Of a stretch of DNA of 64,000 nt, positions 1-10,154 are shown in pieces (position 1 is the first letter of the stretch; every line of letters begins with the position of its first letter). Made by a program: the position numbers and the translations under genes. This DNA is from Rostratula benghalensis. Lineage: Eukaryota > Chordata > Aves > Charadriiformes > Rostratulidae. The notes under the pieces were generated by a model. The model was given only the letters and a program-made list of their open reading frames with translations, searched no databases and was not told where the DNA came from. Location: the NCBI GenBank assembly GCA_013399305.1, contig VXAI01000851.1, positions 1-64,000 of the forward strand, read 5' to 3'.

Positions 1-482
1 TTCTCAGGCAGCATCAACACAGAATGAGGAATCAGATGCAGAGATAATTGTTAAATCCTTCTCTATGAAGGACTTGCAAAATATGAAAGGACTTTAGCCA
101 TCACGAAGATGAAACACTTATCTCCTGGTTGCTCTGATACTTGGACAATGGGGCCAATACCATACACTTAGAAGGCAGAAAAGCTAGGCAGTTCGGAAAC
201 CTGGCCAAAGAGGTAGGTATTGATAAACCGATTGGGTTTAAACAAACAGTCTCTAGAAGCAACTGGTGTCAGTCATAAAGGGCAGGTACCCCTTTACGGA
301 TATCAAATGCCATCCAAGCAAATGAACCAGCATGGAAAAAGGTATTAAGTACTTGAGGAAACTGGCTGTGTGAGAGGTGATTTATGGTGACTGACAAGCA
401 AACATAGACCCTGATGAAACACCATGCAAACAATGTTTGTTGAAGGAGTTTGTGCAGAGTGCATCATCTATATATTCCCAAG
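1..482 (+). pseudogene. ERVL-type gag remnant (capsid region)
   Basis: Decayed piece of a retroviral gag gene. The first 110 bases encode an acidic Ser/Glu/Asp-rich stretch ending in SFSMKDLQNMK, matching the motif SFSIKDL in the better gag frame at 31439-31996 (minus). Downstream, scattered fragments such as PDETPCKQC and SASSIYSQ correspond to the capsid part of that second copy at about 31020-31130. Stops and frameshifts are frequent, so no product is expected. The window edge truncates the left end. The first 95 bases recur, inverted and identical, at 3320-3414. Family assignment rests on the shared motif and on the second copy being followed by ERVL-like protease and RT. Confidence 0.72.
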
Positions 483-484
483 CA

Positions 485-655
485 TTACAGAATCACAGAA
501 TTGTTACAGTTGGAAAGGACCTCTGAGATCACCAAGTCCAACCATACACGAAAACACAACCCAATCCCTACATTCTTAGCCACTAGAGCATGCCCTGAAG
601 TGCCACATCTACACATTTCTTAAATACCTCCAGGGATGGCACTTGGTTATCAGGT
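485..655 (-). mobile_element. CR1 3' end fragment
   Basis: Reverse complement of a CR1 3' terminus. It opens with ACAGAATCACAGAATTG, continues with the AGTTGGAAAGGACCTCTGAGA motif of the CR1 3' untranslated region, and includes the sentence-like run around CTCCAGGGATGG that in sense encodes the end of ORF2. About 170 bases; no coding capacity. It abuts gag sequence on the left and the shuffled modules on the right. Confidence 0.75.
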
Positions 656-1003
656 TGCCCTGTACTGTAATGAATCCTAGGGAAAACAACAACAACAAAA
701 GCTAATTTATATTGAACTAGGTGATGCAGATAGTAGCTTTGCTCTCCAGTACAGTGAACGGTTCCTCCAATTTGATGTCACCTATGAACTTGACAAAAAT
801 GACTCTTTCCAAGTGAATGATGAAGATGTTAAGCTGGAAGGGTTACAAGTTGGGCCCCTGTGGTCCTTTGCTTTGTTACTACAGTCAAGGTAGAACATAA
901 GCCATTAACTGTTACCTCTAAGCCAAATAATCCAACCAACTCTTACACATCTAAGTTGTCTGCCTAACTGGACTGTAATGTCTTTCCTGGTGTAGAGGTC
1001 CTG
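656..1003 (+). other. Unassigned protein-like stretch
   Basis: From about 696 to 880 one plus-strand frame is open and encodes a plausible acidic/hydrophobic peptide with pieces such as ELGDADSSFALQYSERF and FQVNDEDVKLEG. A neighbouring frame at about 880-985 continues with VEHKPLTVTSKPNN. The composition looks like real protein with one frameshift, as in a decayed retrocopy or an old viral or host exon. I do not recognise the family. The left 27 bases (704-730) are the inverse of sequence at 2090-2116. A (CAA)n-like run at about 684-699 precedes it. No start codon or splice sites are convincing. Confidence 0.3.
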
Positions 1004-1070
1004 CTATGTGACTTTCCTATGGACAAGAATTAGACAGATCAGCCTCTGTGAACAGTTCTCCTGGCTTTTT

Positions 1071-1073
<3 letters not shown>

Positions 1074-1100
<27 letters not shown>
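1074..1100. repeat. Poly-T tract (27 T)
   Basis: Homopolymer run preceding about 160 bases of unrecognised sequence (1101-1260). It could be the tail of a minus-strand retrocopy, but no donor gene is recognisable. Confidence 0.9.
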
Positions 1101-1101
<1 letters not shown>

Positions 1102-1339
1102 GCACCACCTTTGGGTGCAGCCCATCTGGCTCCCTGGGCTTTTGTGGGTCATGATCACTCACATAGCCTCTTGTATTGTATGCTGCTGGGAAGTTCTCCT
1201 TGTGAACAGTCTGTGAGTGATATTTTTGGCACTTGTGCACCGGTGACTTGCCCTTAAGTTTTCCCTTAAGGTCTCGAGAAGGAAAAAAAGGAGATGCACA
1301 AAACGTTTTCTGGAAAGAATGGATGTGTATTAAGCGTTG

Positions 1340-1545
1340 TACACCCTACCAAAGCGCGTGATGGAAGCGGTGCCGACAGGCTACGCTTCTGCTGTGTGTC
1401 TGCGGGCTGGCGCGGGCGCCGTTCCGCAGTGCGTCAAGGGAGGGCGCCTGTGGTCCTCGCGGGGACGCGGGAGCCCGTCGGTGGGCGGGGCGGCTGGCGG
1501 CTCGCTGCTGCTTACTCGGTGCCTTCGTGTGCCATGCTTGAAATG
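1340..1545. other. CpG-dense GC-rich block
   Basis: A stretch of about 200 bases is very GC-rich and visibly dense in CpG, in contrast to the AT-rich DNA on both sides. It contains GGGCGGGGCGG at about 1482, an Sp1/GC-box-like site. It ends just before a 21-base poly-A run, so it may be a retrocopied 5' exon or a GC-rich promoter fragment rather than a working promoter. Several short frames cross it, but none resembles a known protein. No downstream gene is seen. Confidence 0.5.
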
Positions 1546-1558
1546 TTGCACCAGCCGG

Positions 1559-1579
1559 AAAAAAAAAAAAAAAAAAAAA
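1559..1579. repeat. Poly-A tract (21 A)
   Basis: Homopolymer directly after the CpG-dense block, consistent with a retrocopy tail on the plus strand. No polyadenylation signal lies in the usual position upstream. Confidence 0.9.
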
Positions 1580-1977
1580 GAATACGAAGAGGAAAGCCCC
1601 TCTATTCTTTACTTCATTAACACAATTCACAGCCTTACTCAGCACTTTAAAATTTGTCACCGTTTCTTACTTTACCATAAGGCCTTCTGTAAAAAGACCT
1701 TAAAGTATGATTATGCTTTCATAGCCTAGGTACAGCTATACTGCTGTTGCTGGGAAATATTGATTTGTAGTTAGATGAGGATTCATGTTTTAGTGAAGAC
1801 CTTGGATACTGCATTGTTATGAAAATGCTACTTACAGGCAAACTTAGTTTTAAGCAGTAGTTTAAAACATGGAGCCCTCATTCCTACTGAGGATGAACAG
1901 AATTACATCCGTACCAGTGGGGAGGGTGTGATGAAGAAATTTTAGCATGAGGAAAAGGGCAAAAGGAGACTGGGACA
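1580..1977. other. Unique sequence, nothing recognised
   Basis: AT-rich DNA with no convincing coding frame, repeat end or RNA gene. Confidence 0.5.
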
Positions 1978-2045
1978 GGTTTGGCAAGGTGAACTTTGAA
2001 GCGGGGGGTGGGGTGGGGTGTAGGAGAGGCAATGCTGCCTTTTCT
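1978..2045. repeat. Shuffled module d, copy 1 (68 bp)
   Basis: Identical by eye over 68 bases to 3640-3707 in the same orientation, including a G-rich run. In the second copy it sits directly upstream of the minus-strand gag frame, so it is probably leader or 5' gag sequence of the same ERV. Confidence 0.85.
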
Positions 2046-2046
2046 A

Positions 2047-2169
2047 TCCAAATCAGGTTATTAACTAAGACAGTATTCCAGTACCAACTCTGCATCACCT
2101 AGTTCAATATAAATTGCTGAGAAATTATAATAAGCTTTTTGTTCTTTCATTTTGGCTTTATACTCAAAG
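2047..2169. repeat. Shuffled module e, copy 1 (about 123 bp)
   Basis: Nearly identical to 5892-6014 in the same orientation, with a few substitutions. Its bases 2090-2116 also occur inverted at 704-730. Origin is probably the same ERV as the flanking gag pieces. Confidence 0.85.
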
Positions 2170-3017
2170 GATGAATGTTGTCTTGGACTGGGCTGTTGTG
2201 TCTAGGATGCCTTTATCATCAGTCATCAAGGCACAAATTTTTAAGGAATGTGTGCCAAATTTTGTTCTCAGATGTCCATTATCATACTTCTGGGCATTAC
2301 TATTTGTGTGTTTTTCAGATCAGGAATTAGTCTGTCTTTTCAGTTGAGTGTGGCATTTATCACATGACAGCCGTGAATTGTTTACTACGCATGGGAACTG
2401 AAGAAAGTTCTGTGGCATTAATGTGTGCAAAATAATCCGTAAATAGTGAAATAAACCAGTGCAAGATAGAAGCATGCATGTTCTATCTGCAAACTGTGTT
2501 ATCTTGGGTATGGTAACTTAATTTATCATCAGGCTGAAATTATTTCAGGTAACATATTTAAGCTTTCTGATGGAGAAATTGTGGTTTATACAGTTTTTAT
2601 ATGCAAGTTATGAAATGAAAACTGAATTATCGGTGGAATTTTCTTAGAATACTGTATTGTCTATTTAGCCCCATCTTTCTTGTTTTACTACATGGAGAGG
2701 ACTGACGACTCTTGTGTTGTGACTTGCTGAGAGTTTCATGCCAGAAAAAGTATGTGGCTTCTTTTGGTTGGTTTTGTTTTTATCTATGCTGGCTCACTTT
2801 AACCTCAGATTTATCTCATATTTAAGATTATCTTTTGCTTATGCTTGTTTGGTTCATGAGGAAATCTCCAAGACTCTTAAAGGCCTTCTGTACTTCAGAA
2901 TCATTCCAGGCTTTTCTAACTAAACTGTTCTGAATTTGACTGTTGCAGATAACTTTGTGTGTTTTTCAGCAATTTCTTGGGTTGTGTTTTTTGGGGTTTT
3001 TTTATTCCCACACTGTG
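2170..3017. other. Unique sequence, nothing recognised
   Basis: AT-rich intron-like DNA. Short open frames (for example 2738-2923) are hydrophobic because of T-richness and show no family resemblance. Confidence 0.5.
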
Positions 3018-3290
3018 ATGGGGGCAGCTAACACTTAAGGGTTAATAACAAGACCATTTCTTAGCTTAGGCTACATCTTTATAACCACAGCCATCTGCTT
3101 AAGCTACGGACTGGTGATTTTAACTCTCTGCATTTCGGCTGAAGGAGACTCCACCACCTCTCTGGGCAGGATGGAAGGAGGGAGTTTGTCAAATGAATCA
3201 TGGGACAAGACCGGATAGAATGGTCACAAAGCCCTTTTTGGGACCTGCCAATTCACCCAAGGACATAACACAACTGCTGCTAAAAGAGCT
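3018..3290 (+). other. Unassigned stretch with hydrophobic segment
   Basis: A frame that begins at ATG 3018 meets a stop after six codons. It then runs open to about 3219 and encodes a hydrophobic segment of about 25 residues (roughly 3056-3130) followed by a polar part with an N-x-S/T site. This resembles a signal or membrane segment and might be an env or ORF remnant of the ERV whose gag pieces lie on both sides, but I recognise no family motif. Bases 3139-3172 resemble a stretch common in CR1 3' ends, so the frame could also be chance. Confidence 0.25.
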
Positions 3291-3324
3291 GGTTTAAGCA
3301 AGTTTTGTAATCAAGGTAAAAAGT
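3287..3324. repeat. Shuffled module f, copy 1 (38 bp)
   Basis: Identical to 6013-6050, where it lies directly before an LTR. It overlaps the end of the gag fragment here. Confidence 0.8.
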
Positions 3325-3640
3325 CCTTTCATATTTTGCAAGTCCTTCATAGAGAAGGATTTAACAATTATCTCTGCATCTGATTCCTCATTCTGTGTTG
3401 ATGCTGCCTGAGAAGGACCCTCTCCTGGATCTTCGTCAGAAGAACTCTCTCCCATGCTACTTGGCTTGATCTGGCCTTTTGTCAGAAGGGGCAGGGGAAC
3501 AAAATTATCTCTTTGTTTCCTGGTCACTGGGGCAACTTGGACTTGCTGCCCAGGGCTCTGTATTTCCAGGGGCAGGGCTCGATGTTTGTTTGGGCTGAAC
3601 TGCACAAGGCCTATTCCTTCAGCCTGCCAAGGGCCCTCTG
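3294..3640 (-). pseudogene. ERVL-type gag N-terminal remnant
   Basis: A minus-strand frame (3605 to 3294) of 103 codons encodes a basic/polar region with VQVAPVTRK, then an acidic patch (GESSSDEDPGEGPS), then EESDAEIIVKSFSMKDLQN. The same order (VQVAPVTTRK, GEDSSDEDAGEGPS, SFSIKDL) occurs in the gag frame at 31439-31996, so this is the start of capsid preceded by the acidic linker. The frame ends soon after the capsid start, where module f (3287-3324) joins. It is a fragment without promoter, primer site or downstream gag. Confidence 0.75.
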
Positions 3641-3707
3641 GTTTGGCAAGGTGAACTTTGAAGCGGGGGGTGGGGTGGGGTGTAGGAGAGGCAATGCTGC
3701 CTTTTCT
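3640..3707. repeat. Shuffled module d, copy 2
   Basis: Second copy of the 68-base module at 1978-2045. Confidence 0.85.
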
Positions 3708-3712
3708 GCTTG

Positions 3713-3740
3713 TTTTTTTTTTTTTTTTTTTTTTTTTTTT
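3713..3740. repeat. Poly-T tract (28 T)
   Basis: Homopolymer that separates module d from the inverted module at 3741-3783. In the other copy of that junction (640-700) a CAA-rich run occupies the same place. Confidence 0.9.
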
Positions 3741-3783
3741 CCCTAGGATTCATTACAGTACAGGGCAACCTGATAACCAAGTG
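3741..3783 (-). repeat. Inverted copy of 640-682 (43 bp)
   Basis: Perfect reverse complement over 43 bases of 640-682, at the right border of the CR1 fragment there. The similarity stops abruptly at both ends. Confidence 0.85.
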
Positions 3784-5891
3784 AATTGTGAGCATCCAGA
3801 GTAATTACTGGGACACTGTGGTCTGAGGTGCTGGAAGGAGCAGAGAATAAAGCTTGGAAGCAAGAGCACCTGCAAGTTAAAAGGAAAAGGAATGGCCAGA
3901 AACGTGCAGGCTTGTTGTACTGTATGTAATTAGGCTTGGGGGTAGCTCACAGGCAGCAGTCAAATATTGCAGAAAGTGAGCGGTTTGCTTGTAGCACCTC
4001 AGCGTAGTACTTCATGGAGACAGGCACTTTCTGCACAGTGGAAGTTTTGCGGGTGTGAGTGCCTCAGCCAAGCATCTGAAATAGATGGTGTTAGTGAGAA
4101 ATTAACAGTGTGTTAGTATCATGGCAGAGGGATAGAAAGACAACCTTTCTGCCTACGATGCACAATGTTTCTAGGCTTTTGTCCTGCAGAAACCCAAGAA
4201 AGAACCACTCTCTTTAGTGCTGCTGCCCTGCAGAGAGGGTGACATCCTGCAACAATCTTCCCTCTTGGCTAAACTGGAGAGAAAAGGGAGGAAGGAGGAT
4301 GGTAGGGAAAGTCCACAGTGGTCTGTTTGCAGTTACATTGCAGATCTGTACAACTGTTAAGCTCTGTTTGTGTCTGTTGTGTTTGGGGTTTTTAAATTTG
4401 ACTTTTTTAATAGAAGGAAACCACCTATGCTACACAAGTAATGCATAGTAGATCTTTTACACCCTGTAGCACTTGCATAGGAGACAAGAACATAAACTGT
4501 CATACTTTGTACATGTGATCCAGCCAAGAGCATAGTCTCCCAACATTCAGTTAAAACCGTAAACTCCTATAGCAGATGTGGAATAATCTGCATGTTTATG
4601 AGGATTTTATGTAATTCCTAATGGTTAAAGGGTGATTTTAAACATTTTGTTTTCCTTATAGTCTGTCTAGGGGTTTTTTTTCTAGCACTAGAGCTTTGAG
4701 TGTGCTTGCTGCTATGTATTTACAGAAGAGAAAGAGCAAGGTTGCCACTGACTTTTCAAGACAGGGCTGTTTTTACATAGCTAATTATTTTAAATAGGTG
4801 CAGGAAGGATTTCTAAGATGAGAGGTTGGCTATGACACCTTTACTCCCCCATTTGCTTTTCTGCCATTTCCATCATCTTGACTAAGCTATGAGGCACTCT
4901 GAAAAAAGATATGCCAGGAAGATAGATTTGTCTGGTTTAAAAAGAGAGCCAATGTAAGTATCTTCTGGTTAGAGAGTTGTGTCCTTGGGGAAACAATTCT
5001 GAATTGTCTTAGCTTAGATCTATTGCAAAGCTCACAAAGATGTAGTGCTGATGAGTGCAAAGGACTACAAAGAAGGATTCCAGAGGATGCAAGCAAACAA
5101 ACTCGGTCAGCAATGAAATCCAGCAGTGGCTCCAAATGAGAAAGAGAATGGATTTTATTTGGGGGGGGAAGGGCAAATAAAACCAGGAGTACTTAACTCT
5201 TTCATTAGCGCTGTTTTTCAACAGTGAGCAAGTTTTCAGACTCAAGGGAAGAAGAATTACAAAAAACATCTGGGCAGATCTGGGCTAGAGACTGGAGACC
5301 TTGTTGATTCACTGAAACATCTACCTAGATCATAGTGAACTTTTGATGCTAGAGCTAAATTGATCTAGAGATTTAAGCCCAGAAAAATGATCACTTCTGT
5401 TAGCAGTTATTTTTCTGCTCATATGATTCTGGAATTGCTTATGTGAGCAGTACTGGTAGCAAAAGGGAAGCACTGGTTTTGCTTGTCTTACAGATTTGGG
5501 ATGTTTCACATCTTGCTGGGGTTTTTTTTCCACATCTTGCTGGGTAAGCTACAGGACTTTAATTTCTTCTGTATCCATTCTGGCCCTATGTTGTTGTTAG
5601 GGTTTGTTTTTTTGTTTGGTTTTTTTTTCCCTGATAACCTTTATTTAACTGCTATAACCTCTAACAAGAGAAGCCTTTCTCCATAAAATTATTTTCAGTA
5701 TACATAGGATTTTCTTAAAATTGTTTGTTCTGCTACTCTTGTACAAAAGTGGATCAGTCTTCATGAGTCTTCCATGAGTGCTCTTATATTTCTGGCACTT
5801 TCCGAATACCTCTGGCCTGCGTGTTTCAAGGCATTTTTCCATGTTCATATGAAGTTGATGCATTTTAGATATTAGACTTAGAAGCATCTGG
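3784..5891. other. Unique sequence, nothing recognised
   Basis: About 2.1 kb without a recognisable gene or repeat. It contains small G runs (5161-5168) and T runs. The short open frames have no family signature. Confidence 0.5.
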
Positions 5892-6050
5892 TCCAAATCA
5901 GGATATTAACTAAGACAGTATTCCAGTACCAACTCTGCATCACCTAGTTCAATATAAATTGCTGATAAATTATCATAAGCTTTTTGTTCTTTCATTTTGG
6001 CTTTATACTCAAAGCTGGTTTAAGCAAGTTTTGTAATCAAGGTAAAAAGT
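5892..6050. repeat. Shuffled modules e and f, copy 2, adjacent
   Basis: Bases 5892-6014 repeat 2047-2169 and bases 6013-6050 repeat 3287-3324. The two modules are directly joined here and end 3 bases before an LTR, which suggests this is the more original order: internal ERV sequence followed by the 3' LTR. Confidence 0.75.
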
Positions 6051-6053
6051 TCA

Positions 6054-6394
6054 TGGTGAGGAAGACATGCGGCCTTCCTCCCTGAGACCCCGGCCCACAA
6101 CCACTGAGAGATACTGGGCATGCACAACTAGGAGGAGTTAAAGGCAGAGATTATGGAAATTATTTCCCAGAACTCATTATAATAAAGACAGCTCTTTCTG
6201 GGGGGAGGTCATGAATATGCATGAGGACCCCATGGTTCATGATGAATATGTAACTCTTTGATGTATTAATACAAGACAAATTACCATGATGGGTGCCCAT
6301 GCCTTTGGTGGGACTATCCCCTGTGCTGCCCAGCGCTGAATAAACAGACCTACTTTACAACTTTGCAGGTTGTGGAGTTTGTTTTTGCACATCA
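6054..6394 (+). mobile_element. LTR, probable 3' or solo LTR
   Basis: About 340 bases with LTR organisation: begins TGGTGAGG, has an AT-rich promoter-like middle (ATGAATATGTAAC, TTAATACAAGAC), the run GGTGGGACTATCCCCTGTG, then AATAAA at 6339-6344 followed about 40 bases later by a GT-rich segment, and ends near CACATCA. No primer binding site follows, so it is a solo LTR or the 3' LTR of the ERV whose internal modules end at 6050. The right boundary is uncertain by about 20 bases. Confidence 0.6.
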
Positions 6395-6923
6395 ACTGTG
6401 CTTGGTACAAACTTGGTATTAAATAGCATAACAAACCAGAAAGCTGTTGAAATCTTATGTTCTCATTGCTAGCAACTATTGTTTGAATAAGACTTAGCTC
6501 CTGAAGGGAGAAGGGATTGCTTTAGAGAAATAAACTTGCCTTCAATAGCTTAATCTTTTACAGTGTGGGTGTATATATGCACTCTTCTCTGAAATGTTTT
6601 CTCAGTTGTGAGGCTTCCCTATAATAAGCTCCTAACTGGGAAAAAGAAACATTTTTAGCAGGAACTGATCTTGTCTTATTTCTGAATGACAGTTTGGTGT
6701 GACAGTTGTTCCTTTCAAGTTTACTGCATTTCAGGTAAATTTTCTCTTCTACATAAGTTTGAATAAAAGCTTTCTAAACTGCTACCTGTTAATGGTCATC
6801 TCCAGACACCATTTTAATTCTTGAGTTAGTACAGGCTTGGCAGATCTGTTTGCAATGTGCACACAGACTATTTTTGAAACTAAATTGAAAAATGTATAGT
6901 TTATTACTTATCAAATGGAGTAT
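6395..6923. other. Unique sequence, nothing recognised
   Basis: AT-rich DNA with no gene or repeat that I recognise. Confidence 0.5.
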
Positions 6924-7084
6924 TGGAACAGGATGCTCAAGGAAGTGGTTGAGTCATCATCCCTGGAGGTATTTAGAAGATGTAGTGCTGAGGGACATAG
7001 TTTATTGATAACTCAGCAGTATTAGGTTAACAGTCGGACTCGATATTAAAGGTCTCTTCCAACCAAAACGATTCTATGATTGTG
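6924..7084 (+). mobile_element. CR1 3' end fragment
   Basis: Sense 3' end of a diverged CR1: it reads through the end of ORF2 (GGAGGTATTTAGAAGATG), the GGACTCGATATTAAAGGTCTCTTC region and terminates at ATTCTATGATTG. About 160 bases, strongly 5'-truncated. Confidence 0.8.
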
Positions 7085-7924
7085 AAAGGCTTCTGCTGTG
7101 GCAGTGAACAGTTAAATGGCAGTGCTGTCCTTTTGCAGTGCTTGAAAGGGATATTAATAGAAACTTTAAATCTAAATTAATAGAAACTAAATCTAAATCC
7201 TTCACTAAATATCTGCTGCTGAAAGATTTTAATAGTTACAGATTTTTATTTATAAATACATACCTTAGTATGCATATGTATTATTCTTTGGTTATGTTTT
7301 GTATGTATGTGATTCAGACATAAGAGATTGAGTCTAGTATAAAGTCACTTAATGCTATTTTAAATGCAATGAGAAGTCACTGCGATGTGTTCGTTCCTAA
7401 CTTTTTTTTCCTCTAGGGGAATTACTTTCTGCAGAAACAATTGTTGATTCATAATGCACAGTTCACTCCTGTAAGTCTCTCACTTCCTCACATACAAAAA
7501 TCTCTACAGTCTGAAAACGTGATGACTCATAATTTATCAGTCTTTTAAGTCAGGGCCAATTCTTCCTGGCTTTCCTAGTACTGGAGATTTCTTTATCCAT
7601 GAACATACGTTGAATTGAACGACTTGTTCGTTTTTTGTTTTTGTTTTTGTTTTTTGTTTATGTTTGTTTGGTTGGGTTTTTTTGTCCTAAAGACTCATCT
7701 GATGGCAAAACTAACTTTTCTGTCTTTTTTTTTAATGTAATATTAAAGACATTATCTCATATCTCATATTTCATCTTATGGAAGACGATGAAATTGTATT
7801 TAATCTATATCACTAAAAATGTTACTAGAATTTGTCCTTCTCATCGCATGTTTCTCAGACTATTTAATCTCTAACATTCTGAAATTATTTCTCTTCTAAA
7901 GTTTTTTATTAAAAGCCTTGTAAA
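7085..7924. other. Unique sequence with T/G-rich low-complexity run
   Basis: AT-rich. Bases 7630-7680 are TTTTTGTTTTTG-type low complexity. No gene seen. Confidence 0.5.
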
Positions 7925-8085
7925 GGACTTCCAACTCCCTGCTTCTTGCAGGACTACCTAAAACTAAACCATATGGTGAAGAACATCATCCAGATGCTCC
8001 TTGAACTCTGACAGGCTTGTGGCTGTGACCACTTCCATGGGGAGGCTGTTTCAGTGACTGACCGCCCTGTTACTTACCATAGCTC
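7925..8085 (-). mobile_element. CR1 3' fragment, diverged
   Basis: Reverse complement of an older CR1 subfamily: the runs ACATCATCCAGATGCTCCTTG and CTGACAGGCTTG and the CACTTCCATGGGGAGGCTGTT stretch match the typical sense end of ORF2 and the 3' region. Boundaries are approximate. Confidence 0.6.
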
Positions 8086-9360
8086 TGCAGGGGGGGTAGA
8101 CCCCTGTTTGTAGTCAGCCAAGTTAAAGAGACAAAAACACACAATATTTGTTAACTCATACTTAGGACAAGAGTGGCCTAGTTATGTCAAGCAAACCTTT
8201 GAGCCATACTTAGCCTTATTCTTTAATTCACTGTGTTATGGGAAGCCATGTTTTGGTTTTGGGAGGAAAAAAAAAAAAAAATTGGCTTTACTTTTAGTTT
8301 CTGCATAGCCAGACTTGCTCTTCTGTTTGTAATATTTAGAAAAGTTCAGTAGGGGGCCCTTGGTGCTTTGATTTAGTGCTACAGTGGACTTTAATGAGAG
8401 GGGTTTTCAATATTGTCTGAAATACTGAAAATTCTGCCAGCTTGGTCTTAAATAAGGAAATGCAAAATTTACACCTTGGAAACCTTCTCTTATTTCTGGG
8501 CACTCTTCCTGTTTGAAATGAATAACTACAAAAACCTCCAGATGAATTTTTGTAAAGGGGCACCCTGATGAGTGCCATGACTGAAAATACGAGTGACCTA
8601 ACATTCCTTAGGAAGGCTAAGCTCATTGAATATTTTCTAATTTTTTCCACCCTTTTACCTTCTCTTCATGCACTTAGCTTGAGTTGTACCAAGTCTGAGA
8701 TTTCTGGACTGAGGACTTAAGAAAATTGCATAGAGTTCTCAAACTAATTTTTTTGTGTATGACTTCATGATGGCATTAGCATGTGCCATCACGATCATTA
8801 GCATGATCTATGCGTGAATGGCACTGGGTCAACTCTTATTGCCATATCCAGATGGTTTTACAGGGAATAAACAGTTGTTTTAGGCTTTCTCAATAGACTG
8901 TCTAGATGGGTCTTGCAGCAGACAGATCCAGCCACCCATCAAATTAGTGTTATGGTAGTGTTTTGCCAAAGCCTTTCTTTCACGAACATTAAGATTTACA
9001 TCTCCAAAGCTATTTTGTCTTCCTCAGAGTGTAAAATCTGTTTGTGTGTATGTGTGTATCTATATATAGATGTATATTTGCATATATATTTTTTTTAACT
9101 AATGGGAAGAAAGCAACTGAAGAGAAGCAGTTGCTGTTGGAAGAGGCAGATTTTTTTTAAAGCATTTTTCTTAGGAGGATTATTCCTATAGCTGGATTGG
9201 TTAAGGAAGCTTTCCCTTGCCCCTCCATCCCCTCCCTTCAAGTAACAATATAGATGTTCTGTTCTGGTCAGTGTCTCCCATATGCCCTTCTTGGAAAGAA
9301 AAAACACATATGTGGATTACTACAGCTAGAGTTTGTGCTTTCATGTTACATTGGAATAAT
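8086..9360. other. Unique sequence, nothing recognised
   Basis: AT-rich DNA with an A-run (about 8267-8281) and TATATA/GTGT low complexity around 9044-9090. The open frames on the minus strand at 8336-8650 show no family signature. Confidence 0.5.
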
Positions 9361-10130
9361 ATGATGAAACAAAGAAGCTGGACTCAATAGCCAACGTGAC
9401 TATCAGGCGGCGACATATCATGCTTGTTAAGATACCAGGTATTTTTATTCTGGGAAAGGCTTACCCTTTTTACTTCTTAGGCTGCAACCTAACAGTATCC
9501 TTCCCCTGTTATTTCCCCTGTTGAAATAGTTTGTACTGTTTTCACCCTAACAGTTTAACTATCACAATTCAAAATAGCAGTGTTGAAGGATAAGTAAGAT
9601 TTTTAAAAAGATATCAGCTTGTCTTTTGAAACAAAGAAGCTGAACTCAGTAGCCAATGTGTCTCTCAAGCAGTATTCGTTATTGCGGCGCTGGGGTCACA
9701 CCGGGATTTTTCCTCAAGGTGCTCCCTCTCAGCCATGATTTCAACAGGCTTATATTTACAAAAGTTTTGAATAATCATAGTTTTTCTGTGACATTTAATC
9801 ATTATCATAAGTCGGCCTTTCTTAGAACTAATTACACATTCAGGAGGTGAATTTTTCCATAGTCTTTGCTGCCATTTGTTGACCGTTCTCAGGAACCACA
9901 GTCACTCTGGTGGTCGTTTACCTCATCTGGTGGTCATATCTTCCTCTTCATCAGTTATCCCCTAGGTGAACTTGAGTTGTTTTGCTCCCTTTTCTTGCTG
10001 ACTTGGTAGCTGGTCTTGCTTCAGGCTGGTTTTCTCCAGTCTTGTTGTCTGAGCTCCCTTTATCTTGTTTTCTAGTTCTTCCCATGATAAGCAAAACTAG
10101 TTACTCCATTGTCTAACAATCACATAGTAA
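9361..10130 (-). mobile_element. Probable LTR remnant
   Basis: A 40-base stretch (AAACAAAGAAGCTG... then TAGCCAA) occurs at 9366-9408 and again, similar, at 9630-9675. The second is followed by a CpG-containing segment (GCGGCGCTGGGGTCACACC) and about 400 bases with an LTR-like look. No clear TG...CA ends, primer site or target duplication could be fixed, so the strand and limits are guesses. Confidence 0.35.
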
Positions 10131-10154
10131 CCTTCAAATGCTGACAGTCCCACA

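Noticed and set aside
1294..1620. Frames over the CpG-dense block as a new gene
   Set aside because: Composition is driven by GC-richness and a poly-A run encodes the lysine string. No family match.
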